In this document: positions 1-6,218 of the stretch, one piece after another
Layout: each line of letters opens with the position of its first letter
Numbering within the stretch: the first letter of the stretch is position 1
Assembly (NCBI GenBank): GCA_027295975.1
Contig: JAPUJX010000101.1
Location: 1-6,224 of the forward strand
Length of the DNA stretch: 6,224 bases
Direction: 5' to 3'
DNA from: Gammaproteobacteria bacterium
GTDB lineage: Bacteria > Pseudomonadota > Gammaproteobacteria > Pseudomonadales > Azotimanducaceae
The notes under the pieces: model-generated
Told to the model about the DNA's origin: nothing
The model's database searches: none
The model's input: only the letters and a program-made list of their open reading frames with translations
Made by a program: the position numbers and the translations under genes

Positions 1-1691
1 TCCTCGGAGATTGCCACGGGCGTGATCTTGGTAACCTCGATCTCCAACTGCTCGTCCGGTATGCCGCTCAAGACGAGCCTGCCGGTCTGCCCCTCCTGAA
101 TTTCAGCCACGTCGCGCTCCTCGACCCGCAAGATGACACGATATGCAGACAGCGGCGCTACCTCGAAGAGAATGTCCCCCCTCTCCACGGGCGCTCCGAG
201 AGATTGGCTGAGATCCCCGCTGACGACCACGCCATCGAAAGGCGCCCGCACGTTCACCCGTTTGAGTTGCTCTTCGATCAGTGCTAGCTGAGCTTCGACC
301 TGCTCCACCCGGGCTGCCAGAACCGCCGCTTGAGCCCGGTTGTGCAAAGCTACGGCTTCGCCGTACTCGCGGGTGTATTGCGCCTTCTCGCTGCTGACTT
401 TCAGGCGTTCGAGCCAGAGATCGCGATCGTCGAGGGAGAACAGGATATCGCCCTCATGAACGATGTCACCGGCACGAAATTCGGCCTGATCGACATAACC
501 CGCAAGCGGTGCCGAGATGGCGCGTTGCAGCGAGCCTTCCAACCGCGCATCCGCCGTGACCCGGAAATCTCCATCGACGAAGATAAAAAACAACAGTAGC
601 GCGGCCAAGCCGCCACTCAGCAGCTTCAGCAGCGTATGACGGGGCCCGGTCAGTTTCTCGGCAAAATGTTTGATGCTGTCGTGGAGCTTGAAGATCAAAA
701 GACGATCGTCCTTGCGCTTCACGTCCAGAAGTGGCCCGATGAGCGAGGCCATGTGTTCGCAAAGCTCCACTGTTCGCCTGTCGAACGGATCATCGGCCGC
801 TCGCTCCAGGCTGAGTGCACCCAGAACCCGTTCACCAGCGGCGATGGGTACCGTGCAAAGCGATCCGGCTTTGAAGTGATCGACGAGTTCTTTGTGTTCC
901 CGCGTGACCTGCACGGGTGCATCGTCCGGAACCGGATAGACGATGCTCGCCTGTTGATCGACCGCTTCGTCCATCGCCGCCTCGACGGCGCGAATGATAT
1001 TCGCGCGTTTCAGGAATGAGGCGCTGTGGGAAACCGCCCGGACTCGACAGTGACGGCCGCTCAGAAACGCGATGCTCACGCGCTCGCAATTGAGGGTACC
1101 GGCTATGTCGGTGGCCACTGCTGTCGCCGCTGCCTGAAAACGTTGGTGGTTCAGGCTTGTTGCGATCAGCTCGAGCACCGTAACCAGTCTGTCGCCAGCG
1201 ATGAAGCGGCTGCGCCGTAGAAAGGCTTCAATCCATGCCGACCCCCACTGCAACTGATCAACAATTGCGTGCACGCGCGTCTGATCGGCAGCCTTGAATT
1301 CGAAACCCACGGCACCACAAACTCTGTTATCGAGAATCAACGGGTAAGCGATAACGTCGATCTTGAACTGGCCATCCTCCGAGGTCGGCGGACGGCTGCC
1401 GCTGTTGATGACGAGATGGCGTTTCTCCATCGCCGTTTCGATGGCGGTCACCAGCGTGGGGCTACCGAGGATCCCTTTGGGATACACGGCAACCGGCGCA
1501 AAGGGACCGGTACCGGGTGTGCCGAGCACAACGACGCCGCATACCTGGTCCGTGCCGAGGACACGGTTCTGAACATCGAGCCATGTGGCTGCGAACTCCT
1601 TCGGGTCTCGGATGGCTCGCAACGCCGACCAGGTGTCCTCGTTTTCTGCCGTGGTCGCCCCAGACAACCCCGATTCAGTTGTGTTCGCCAT
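1..1691 (-). CDS. GAF-domain HlyD-family periplasmic adaptor (membrane fusion protein), C-terminus cut by window edge
   Basis: Reading the minus strand from the ATG at 1691 gives 563 codons with no stop, running off the left edge. Residues ~31-135 look like a degenerate GAF domain, ending in the GAF-like strand AYPLILDNRVCGAVGFEF. Residues ~170-322 look like a second GAF domain (VPIAAGERVLGALSLER near its end). A hydrophobic helix at ~353-372 (LLKLLSGGLAALLLFFIFV) is the only membrane segment. Next come a lipoyl-like half (~386-421, SAPLAGYVDQAEFRAGDIV), a short coiled-coil hairpin (~424-478), the second lipoyl half (VRAPFDGVVVSGDL from 481) and the start of the beta-barrel domain. Inferred role: bridge between an inner-membrane exporter and the TolC-type channel encoded just upstream, with the GAF domains in the cytoplasm as possible ligand sensors. 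The start is the first ATG after an upstream in-frame TAA and has GGTGGGG close before it. The transported substrate cannot be told. Family assignment is firm; the GAF1 boundary is not. Confidence 0.88.
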   Translation of the reverse strand, partial: MANTTESGLSGATTAENEDTWSALRAIRDPKEFAATWLDVQNRVLGTDQVCGVVVLGTPGTGPFAPVAVYPKGILGSPTLVTAIETAMEKRHLVINSGSRPPTSEDGQFKIDVIAYPLILDNRVCGAVGFEFKAADQTRVHAIVDQLQWGSAWIEAFLRRSRFIAGDRLVTVLELIATSLNHQRFQAAATAVATDIAGTLNCERVSIAFLSGRHCRVRAVSHSASFLKRANIIRAVEAAMDEAVDQQASIVYPVPDDAPVQVTREHKELVDHFKAGSLCTVPIAAGERVLGALSLERAADDPFDRRTVELCEHMASLIGPLLDVKRKDDRLLIFKLHDSIKHFAEKLTGPRHTLLKLLSGGLAALLLFFIFVDGDFRVTADARLEGSLQRAISAPLAGYVDQAEFRAGDIVHEGDILFSLDDRDLWLERLKVSSEKAQYTREYGEAVALHNRAQAAVLAARVEQVEAQLALIEEQLKRVNVRAPFDGVVVSGDLSQSLGAPVERGDILFEVAPLSAYRVILRVEERDVAEIQEGQTGRLVLSGIPDEQLEIEVTKITPVAISE

Positions 1692-1876
1692 TACCCCACC
1701 AACAACGAAAAAACCGGTGCCGCCATCCCAGTGTTTCGACGTTACTAGGATCGCCTTTTACTGACTTGCACACGGATGTTTCTCCCTCAGACACACCCTA
1801 TGTCATTCCCGGGTGAATTTCGAGAAGAAATCTTTTCTGTATTTTCAAGAGGTTAATGGGCCTAGCTCAAGATCTA

Positions 1877-1904
1877 GTGACGCCTGCACCGTCCGGTTCG
1901 TCAC
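1877..1904 (-). repeat. Inverted repeat in the tolC-adaptor spacer
   Basis: GTGACG and CGTCAC form a 6-bp stem around a 16-base loop, and a smaller ACC/GGT pair sits inside the loop. It lies 22 bases past the tolC stop. No T-run follows on the minus strand, so it does not look like a classic intrinsic terminator. It could be a transcript-stability or attenuation hairpin between the two genes, or chance. The rest of the 235-bp spacer shows no convincing promoter and no open frame of note. Confidence 0.3.
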
Positions 1905-1926
1905 CGCATATCATGAACGCAAGCGA

Positions 1927-3276
1927 TCATGTCCTATTGAGAAACTGGTTGATGTACGCAAGGTCGTTCTCGCTCAGCGCACCAACCTGCTCTTTGAGTC
2001 GTAAAAGATTCATGAGGTAGTCATAGCGGGCGGTATAATAATCACGGCGCGTTGCGTTCAGATCTCGCTGCGCATCGAGCACATCAAGCAACGTATTAAC
2101 GCCCGAACGATAACCTTGTTCGCGACCGCCCAACGCACTTTCCTGTGAACGCAGTGAATCTCGAAGAGCGGCTACCCGACTGATGGCACTACTCAACGAT
2201 TGAAACGCGGCGCGCGTTTCACGCATGACGATACGGTGTTGGAGACGACGCTCTTCGATCGCTCGTCGATGATCCGATTGCGCTTGCCGCGTCAGCGACG
2301 AGATACCACCACCCGCAAAAAGCGGTATGGTAAGCTGCAGCGCTACTTCGGTTGTATCGACATCGCTGCCGCCCCCCGTGATCGCGCCGCCACTGTCGAT
2401 ATTGCCGGTTCGAGCCACCAGATCGAGGGTCGGAAAGTGACTGGCACGCCGACGTTTGATCTCTTGTTCGGAGACGGTGACCGCATAGTTTGCTGCCAGC
2501 AACGACCAGTTCTGATCCAGCGCCATGTCAATCCAGCTAGAGACATTCGGTGGGTCCGGTGTGACCATGGGGATGTCTTCGCGAAAGGGGTAAATGTCGA
2601 CTACCGCATCGCCTACCACTTCCCGAAGCCCCTGATAGGCGTCATCGAGCGTATTGGTGCCCGCAAAGACGTCGGCCTGCACGCGCGAGTAACGCGCCTG
2701 CGCTTCGTATTCGTCGGTGATGTTCGCCAGACCGCCCCGGCGGCGTGCTTTCACAAGCTCCAACTGCCGACCAACCGCTGCCAGTTCCGCTTTCGAGAGC
2801 GCCACGTTGTCACGCGCCGCCAGAACGATCAGATAGGCCTCCGCAGACCGGCGAAGCAGCTGTTGCTCGGCGACTGCGAACAGCGCAAAAGCCTGTTTGA
2901 CGGTCGTTTTCGCCTGCCTGAGCCTCTGCCAGGACGAAACCCGGAAAAGCGGCTGACTGGCCTGAAAGCTGTACGACTTGGTGGTGAACCGGGTACGGCC
3001 CTCACCGAAGATCGCCTGGTTCCGATCCAGAATGTTCTGTTTGGTCTCCGCCCCCCTCAGATCCAGAGTTACTCCCGGCAGCAACTCGGCTCTGGCCTGG
3101 GGAATGGCTTCCTTGGCGGCTTCATACTCGTAAAACGCCACTTGAAAACGCGGATCGTTGGTACGTGCCGCCTGATAGGTTTCAAGCAGATCGTTGGCGG
3201 CTTCTACAGGGCCGGTCAGGCAGGACAAGACAAGACCCAGTGCGCTCGCCAATAGTAACGGGAGGTTCTGACACAT
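1927..3276 (-). CDS. TolC family outer membrane protein (type I secretion / efflux channel)
   Basis: Outer membrane factor that would form the trimeric channel-tunnel through periplasm and outer membrane for an export system. With the start chosen here the protein has 449 residues, normal for the family. It has a signal peptide (MCQNLPLLL, hydrophobic core to ~residue 20, likely cleavage VEA|AND after residue 26). The first repeat opens with DLLETYQAARTNDPRF and QARAELLPGV. The second half holds the strongly conserved GYRSGVNTLLDVLDAQRDL, then YDYLMNLLRLKEQVGALSE, which are signatures of the type I secretion TolC group. An ATG at 3300 would add eight residues, but it has no ribosome site and lies almost on the predicted transcription start; the ATG at 3276 has GGAG ten bases upstream. 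The GAF-HlyD adaptor gene follows on the same strand, suggesting one export system. A VLSC stretch in the signal peptide weakly resembles a lipobox, but AxA-type cleavage fits this group better. Confidence 0.95.
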   Translation of the reverse strand: MCQNLPLLLASALGLVLSCLTGPVEAANDLLETYQAARTNDPRFQVAFYEYEAAKEAIPQARAELLPGVTLDLRGAETKQNILDRNQAIFGEGRTRFTTKSYSFQASQPLFRVSSWQRLRQAKTTVKQAFALFAVAEQQLLRRSAEAYLIVLAARDNVALSKAELAAVGRQLELVKARRRGGLANITDEYEAQARYSRVQADVFAGTNTLDDAYQGLREVVGDAVVDIYPFREDIPMVTPDPPNVSSWIDMALDQNWSLLAANYAVTVSEQEIKRRRASHFPTLDLVARTGNIDSGGAITGGGSDVDTTEVALQLTIPLFAGGGISSLTRQAQSDHRRAIEERRLQHRIVMRETRAAFQSLSSAISRVAALRDSLRSQESALGGREQGYRSGVNTLLDVLDAQRDLNATRRDYYTARYDYLMNLLRLKEQVGALSENDLAYINQFLNRT

Positions 3277-3286
3277 TGATTGCTGT

Positions 3287-3290
3287 CTCC
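3287..3290 (-). promoter_or_regulatory. Ribosome binding site deciding the tolC start
   Basis: GGAG on the minus strand lies 10 bases before the ATG at 3276. The other in-frame ATG (3300) has no purine-rich stretch before it. The site therefore favours the shorter protein, which also begins directly with a normal signal peptide. Confidence 0.5.
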
Positions 3291-3308
3291 AAACATCCAT
3301 GATGGTTC

Positions 3309-3337
3309 GATATACGAATTCTTACACTTAACGCCAA
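3309..3337 (-). promoter_or_regulatory. Candidate sigma-70 promoter for tolC
   Basis: On the minus strand TTGGCG (-35, 4/6 matches) and TATATC (-10, 4/6) are separated by exactly 17 bases. Transcription would start near 3302, giving a leader of about 26 bases before the ATG at 3276. The -10 overlaps one copy of the 11-bp repeat ATATACGAATT. This was predicted by eye only. Confidence 0.4.
3310..3320. repeat. 11-bp direct repeat ATATACGAATT, copy 1
   Basis: This is an exact copy of the sequence at 3381-3391, in the same orientation and 71 bp apart, within the divergent tolC/outer-membrane-gene control region. This copy overlaps the predicted tolC -10 box, so it could be an operator, or part of a duplicated promoter core. 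Confidence 0.45.
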
Positions 3338-3362
3338 ACTAGTGGTAGTTAAAACTATAGGT

Positions 3363-3368
3363 TATAAA
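3363..3368 (+). promoter_or_regulatory. Possible -10 box for the outer membrane barrel gene
   Basis: TATAAA matches the -10 consensus at five of six positions and lies about 60 bases before the plus-strand start codon. No good -35 is seen at 16-18 bases, so the promoter may need an activator or may be elsewhere in this AT-rich stretch. Confidence 0.22.
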
Positions 3369-3380
3369 GAATGGCGGGTA

Positions 3381-3391
3381 ATATACGAATT
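3381..3391. repeat. 11-bp direct repeat ATATACGAATT, copy 2
   Basis: Exact second copy of 3310-3320. Here it sits within TAATATACGAATTA, whose ends (TAAT/ATTA) are inverted. On the minus strand it supplies TATATT, a second -10-like hexamer. It lies about 40 bases before the barrel gene, where a regulator could affect both divergent genes. Confidence 0.45.
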
Positions 3392-3418
3392 AGCCCTAAT
3401 CACCAAAACAGTCACAAA

Positions 3419-3423
3419 GAGAG
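3419..3423 (+). promoter_or_regulatory. Ribosome binding site of the barrel gene
   Basis: GAGAG ends six bases before the ATG at 3430. Three in-frame ATGs lie close together (3424, 3430, 3436). The first directly abuts the site and the third is 12 bases away, so 3430 has the best spacing. Confidence 0.45.
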
Positions 3424-3429
3424 ATGTTG

Positions 3430-4194
3430 ATGGACATGACGACCATCCTGGCAAGAACCCTCTGGGCTTCCCTGGTTTTTGCTCCCGTACCCCTGGCTGC
3501 ACAGGAATACGACGACGGAGGCTGGTATGCGGTGGTCATGGCATCTCTGGTCGATGAAGACGGGACGCGCGGCGTCGACAACGGCTTCGGGAGCGTGCAG
3601 ATTGGCGTGGGTACCCCTTCCGTTGATGGTTACAACTATGAGTTCAATGTTTTCGGCTCGAAGTTGAACGACGACAAGCAGCACGCAGACTTCGAGCAAC
3701 TGGGAGCAGGCGTCGATTTCATCCGCAAATTTGGATCCCTCGACTATTTCCAGCCTTACGCGCTCCTCGGGGTCGGCTGGGCAGATTCTGGATTCGACGA
3801 CTCGGAAATAGATGACCAGCGAGGTCCGTTCGGCTCCGTCGGGCTTGGCGTGCTGACGCCGGTCAAGTTATGGGGTTCCGCGCTGCGGGTCGAAGTTCGT
3901 ATGCGCGGCTACACCAATGAATCCCACGACGCCAAGGAATGGTTCCTTTCCTTCGGTTTGCAGGTGCCCGTGAACCGAACTCCGTTGCCCGTCCTCGATG
4001 CCGACGGCGATGGGGTATCCGACAAGACCGATCGCTGCCAGGACACGCCTCCGGGCAGTGACGTGACCCGCTTTGGTTGTGCGCGCGTAGCCGACTCCGA
4101 CGGGGATGGGGTACCCGACTTTACCGACATGTGTGGGGGCACACCTGCGGGTATGCCGGTCGATCGATTCGGTTGCCGGTTGGATGGACAATAG
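3430..4194 (+). CDS. OmpA-like outer membrane beta-barrel protein with two thrombospondin type 3 repeats
   Basis: The 254-residue secreted protein has a signal peptide (residues 1-24, cleavage PLAA|QEY). It continues with about 155 residues of alternating beta-strand pattern rich in Gly and aromatics (NYEFNVFGSKL, QPYALLGVGWADSGF, VRMRGYTN), closing with FLSFGLQV, as in OmpA/OmpW-like eight-strand barrels. Two calcium-binding type repeats follow: DADGDGVSDKTDRCQDTP...FGC (190-217) and DSDGDGVPDFTDMCGGTP...FGC (222-249), each with paired cysteines. In the usual OmpA-OprF layout such repeats lead into a peptidoglycan-binding OmpA domain; here the protein stops directly after them, and no such domain is visible downstream in any frame. 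The role is structural or unknown. The start at 3430 was chosen for its ribosome-site spacing; 3424 would add two residues. It is divergent from tolC and shares its control region. Confidence 0.85.
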   Translation: MDMTTILARTLWASLVFAPVPLAAQEYDDGGWYAVVMASLVDEDGTRGVDNGFGSVQIGVGTPSVDGYNYEFNVFGSKLNDDKQHADFEQLGAGVDFIRKFGSLDYFQPYALLGVGWADSGFDDSEIDDQRGPFGSVGLGVLTPVKLWGSALRVEVRMRGYTNESHDAKEWFLSFGLQVPVNRTPLPVLDADGDGVSDKTDRCQDTPPGSDVTRFGCARVADSDGDGVPDFTDMCGGTPAGMPVDRFGCRLDGQ

Positions 4195-4263
4195 CGGTAG
4201 CGCTCGAACGCGGTCGCGACACTCCCGGGTAGGCTGACACCCGCGTATCATGCTGGTGGCATT

Positions 4264-4462
4264 CCAGTCGCGGATATCAGCGGGGTCGATCACGTCCGCC
4301 CACCGATGCGTTGACGGCTTTGGCGCCCTCGTACGCTCGCGCCGCACGTCGCTCGAACTCGACGCGGCGCTCATCGGGATCTTCGATGGAAGCAAGTTCT
4401 TTGCGATAACCGAGTTCTTTGGAACTGAACGCTTGTTCCACTGATATTGTGCAGACGATTTC
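4264..4462 (-). pseudogene. Relic of acyl-CoA carboxylase carboxyltransferase subunit (C-terminal end)
   Basis: Read on the minus strand, 4462 down to ~4308 encodes SVEQAFSSKELGYRKEL, ASIEDPDERRVEFERRAARAY and EGAKAVNAS. This resembles the C-terminal part of biotin-dependent acyl-CoA carboxylase carboxyltransferases, which I recall as EGAVKLGYRKELEAIEDPEER...YENGKALN. The frame then reaches a TGA at 4279-4277. The expected ending continues in another frame as ADVIDPADIRDW (~4299 to 4264), matching the family ending DDVIDPADTRRW. Only four bases separate the two parts where several codons are expected, so a small out-of-frame deletion is likely. Upstream of 4462 the similarity stops, and the reading frame meets a TAG. 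It is therefore a short, non-functional remnant, suggesting that a carboxylase gene once lay here and was replaced. Similarity is from memory, not from an alignment. Confidence 0.6.
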
Positions 4463-4564
4463 AATGCGAACCGGCTACCGGCAGATAGCCTCCAGAATCC
4501 TGGTAATGTCGACTGTTCCGCAACCCAGCATTCCGCTGACCTATATACTTTTTGACCCCTTATC

Positions 4565-4569
4565 AAGGA
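4565..4569 (+). promoter_or_regulatory. Ribosome binding site deciding the pilU start
   Basis: AAGGA lies nine bases before the GTG at 4579. A TTG at 4552 is also in frame but has only pyrimidine-rich sequence before it, and the extra residues (TPYQGPIP) do not look like the PilU N-terminus. A TATACT hexamer at 4544-4549 could be a -10 box, without a clear -35. Confidence 0.5.
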
Positions 4570-4578
4570 CCGATTCCG

Positions 4579-5781
4579 GTGGAAACCCCGATCAACAAAT
4601 ACCTCCACGTTCTGGCTGAAAAAGATGGCTCGGATTTGTACCTCAGCACTGGCGCACCGCCGTGTGGCAAGTTTCAGGGAGAATTGAAGCCGCTTTCCGA
4701 AACCGCATACAAGGCGGGAGAGATCGAAGCGATCGCTCAACTGATCATGGATGAGGAGCAGCGGGAGCAGTTTCTGCACGAGTTGGAGATGAACCTGGCG
4801 ATCTCGATTCCGGGCGTGGGTCGGTTTCGAATCAACATCTTCAAGCAACGTAACGAAACCTCCATCGTCGCACGCAATATCAACACCGATATTCCGAAAT
4901 TCGAAGATCTCGGACTGCCTGAAGTCCTGAAAGCCGTCGTCATGGAAAAAAGGGGGCTGGTGTTGTTCGTCGGTGCAACCGGCTCGGGTAAATCCACTTC
5001 GCTGGCCGCGTTGATCGACCACCGAAATACCAACAGCGCCGGTCACATCATCACCATTGAAGATCCGGTGGAATATGTACACCGGCACAAGAAAAGCCTG
5101 ATCAATCAGCGTGAGGTGGGCGTGGATACCCGCAGCTTCAAGAATGCATTGAAGAACACCCTCAGGCAGGCGCCGGACGTGATTCTGATCGGAGAGATTC
5201 GTGACCGTGAAACCATGGAACACGCACTTGCCTTCGCCGAAACCGGGCACCTCGCGATATCGACACTACACGCCAACAACGCTAACCAGGCACTGGATCG
5301 CATCATTAATTTCTTTCCCGATGAAAGGCACAAACAGTTGCTCAGCGACCTGTCTATCAACCTGCAGGCATTCGTGTCGCAACGCCTGATTCCCACGGTC
5401 GACGGCAAACGCTGTGCTGCCATCGAAATTCTACTCAACTCCGGACGCATTGCGGATCTGATCAGAGAAGGTGCTGTCACCGAAATCAAGGAAGTCATGG
5501 AAAAATCGGAAGGCATGGGCATGCGCACTTTTGACTCGGCACTTTACCATCTCTACCAGGACGGAAAAATCAGCCTTGACGAGACTTTGAAAAATGCCGA
5601 CGCAGCAAACAACCTGCGCCTGCGCATAGAACTCGACGCGAAAGGCAAGGGCAAGGGTAACGACGATGACTTCAACGGTTTAAGCCTCATTGAAGAGCCA
5701 GAGGAGGAAGAGGAAGACGAGTTCAATCCGGATGGGCCTTCCGTTTTTGCAACTGCGGCGCTGTCTGGCAAAGACAAATAG
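4579..5781 (+). CDS. pilU: PilT/PilU-family type IV pilus retraction ATPase, PilU type
   Basis: Hexameric cytoplasmic AAA-type motor ATPase that assists PilT in type IV pilus retraction (twitching, DNA uptake). The 400-residue product shows the N-terminal PAS-like domain (KYLHVLAEKDGSDLYLSTG, GVGRFRINIFKQRN). The Walker A motif is GATGSGKST (132-140), the Asp box ITIEDPVEY (158-166), the Walker B region VILIGEIRDRETM (201-213) and the His box TGHLAISTLHANNANQ (222-237). The stretch IADLIREG, together with AFAETGHL and the ending TFDSALYHLYQDGKISLDETL, resembles PilU rather than PilT. A lysine/glycine-rich linker (353-360) and a strongly acidic tail (EEPEEEEEDE, 372-381) extend the usual C-terminus by a few tens of residues. 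The GTG start was chosen for its ribosome site. pilT, often just upstream, is absent here, so the gene stands alone. Confidence 0.93.
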   Translation: METPINKYLHVLAEKDGSDLYLSTGAPPCGKFQGELKPLSETAYKAGEIEAIAQLIMDEEQREQFLHELEMNLAISIPGVGRFRINIFKQRNETSIVARNINTDIPKFEDLGLPEVLKAVVMEKRGLVLFVGATGSGKSTSLAALIDHRNTNSAGHIITIEDPVEYVHRHKKSLINQREVGVDTRSFKNALKNTLRQAPDVILIGEIRDRETMEHALAFAETGHLAISTLHANNANQALDRIINFFPDERHKQLLSDLSINLQAFVSQRLIPTVDGKRCAAIEILLNSGRIADLIREGAVTEIKEVMEKSEGMGMRTFDSALYHLYQDGKISLDETLKNADAANNLRLRIELDAKGKGKGNDDDFNGLSLIEEPEEEEEDEFNPDGPSVFATAALSGKDK

Positions 5782-6171
5782 AGCTGAGCACAAGGAGAAA
5801 ATGACTGGCGTTTTCTAGCCACTACGCAACCCGGCTGCCGCTAGCGCGAACCGCAAGGCTTTGTTACAAAATGCGCCCTGCTCAATATCCTGAAAGCTCC
5901 GCCCTGGATCAACGGTTGCGACTCCTTGATTGCAGGCCTCTAAACGGACAAAGGAAAGTGTGTGTCCCTTTGCTTGGCCATCGCCAGGACCTGGCAAAGA
6001 ATCACATTGCGGATATCACAAGCGTTACAGGGCCCGACTTCTTCATAATTCTCGCTTCCCGAATTGAACAAAGAAATCTAAAAGGAGTCAGATCTGAGGT
6101 CAAAGCCTTGTGGTCTTTCCAGGGCACGAATTTGGTCGAGTTGCGGCCCATGTGGACGATACAAAGCTGAA
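5782..6171. other. Region without a supportable gene after pilU
   Basis: About 390 bases carry only short open frames on both strands: one of about 60 codons on minus (5997-5815) and one of about 100 codons on plus (5871-6170). Neither has a convincing ribosome site or recognisable domain. No strong intrinsic terminator follows pilU; the nearest hairpin, TGGC/GCCA around 5803-5818, has only four pairs. The stretch may be decayed or mobile-derived DNA. Confidence 0.4.
5983..5995. repeat. Short perfect inverted repeat GCCAGG-A-CCTGGC
   Basis: Two perfect 6-bp arms surround a single base, nested within CTTTGC...GCAAAG (about 5968-5999), which could form a longer competing hairpin. It may be a protein-binding palindrome or the core of a decayed repeat. 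No gene is close by on either side. Confidence 0.3.
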
Positions 6172-6187
6172 TTTGAGTTTCGGAAAC

Positions 6188-6218
6188 TATAATTATACGT
6201 GTAACTATATTGGGGAGG
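6188..6218 (+). promoter_or_regulatory. Promoter-like box and strong ribosome site of a gene starting beyond the window
   Basis: A perfect TATAAT (6188-6193) lies in an AT-rich stretch, without a good -35 at 16-18 bases. An alternative pair is TTGAGT (6173) and TATACG (6195), 16 bases apart. GGGGAGG (6212-6218) is a strong Shine-Dalgarno sequence, and the window ends six bases later. A plus-strand start codon is thus expected at or just after base 6225. The ribosome site is the stronger part of this call. Confidence 0.4.

Noticed and set aside
1269..1748. Plus-strand open frames over the adaptor gene
   Set aside because: They are antisense to the continuous GAF-HlyD frame and show no ribosome site or family motif.
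1813..2004. 63-codon plus-strand frame in the tolC-adaptor spacer
   Set aside because: It overlaps the tolC 3' end antisense, starts with a non-ATG codon and has no ribosome site.
2200..3255. 351-codon plus-strand open frame
   Set aside because: It lies entirely antisense to the clear TolC gene, has no recognisable domain and is rich in Arg, as expected for a mirror frame of a GC-rich gene.
3276..3300. Upstream ATG at 3300 as the tolC start
   Set aside because: No ribosome site, it adds a charged, non-signal N-terminus, and it sits nearly on the predicted transcription start.
4215..4248. CGGGT/ACCCG hairpin after the barrel gene as terminator
   Set aside because: Five pairs, an eight-base loop and no T-run; too weak to call.
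3868..5250. 460-codon minus-strand open frame
   Set aside because: It runs antisense across the barrel gene, the spacer and pilU with no domain along its length. Its only family-like part (ADVIDPADIRDW) belongs to the carboxylase relic.
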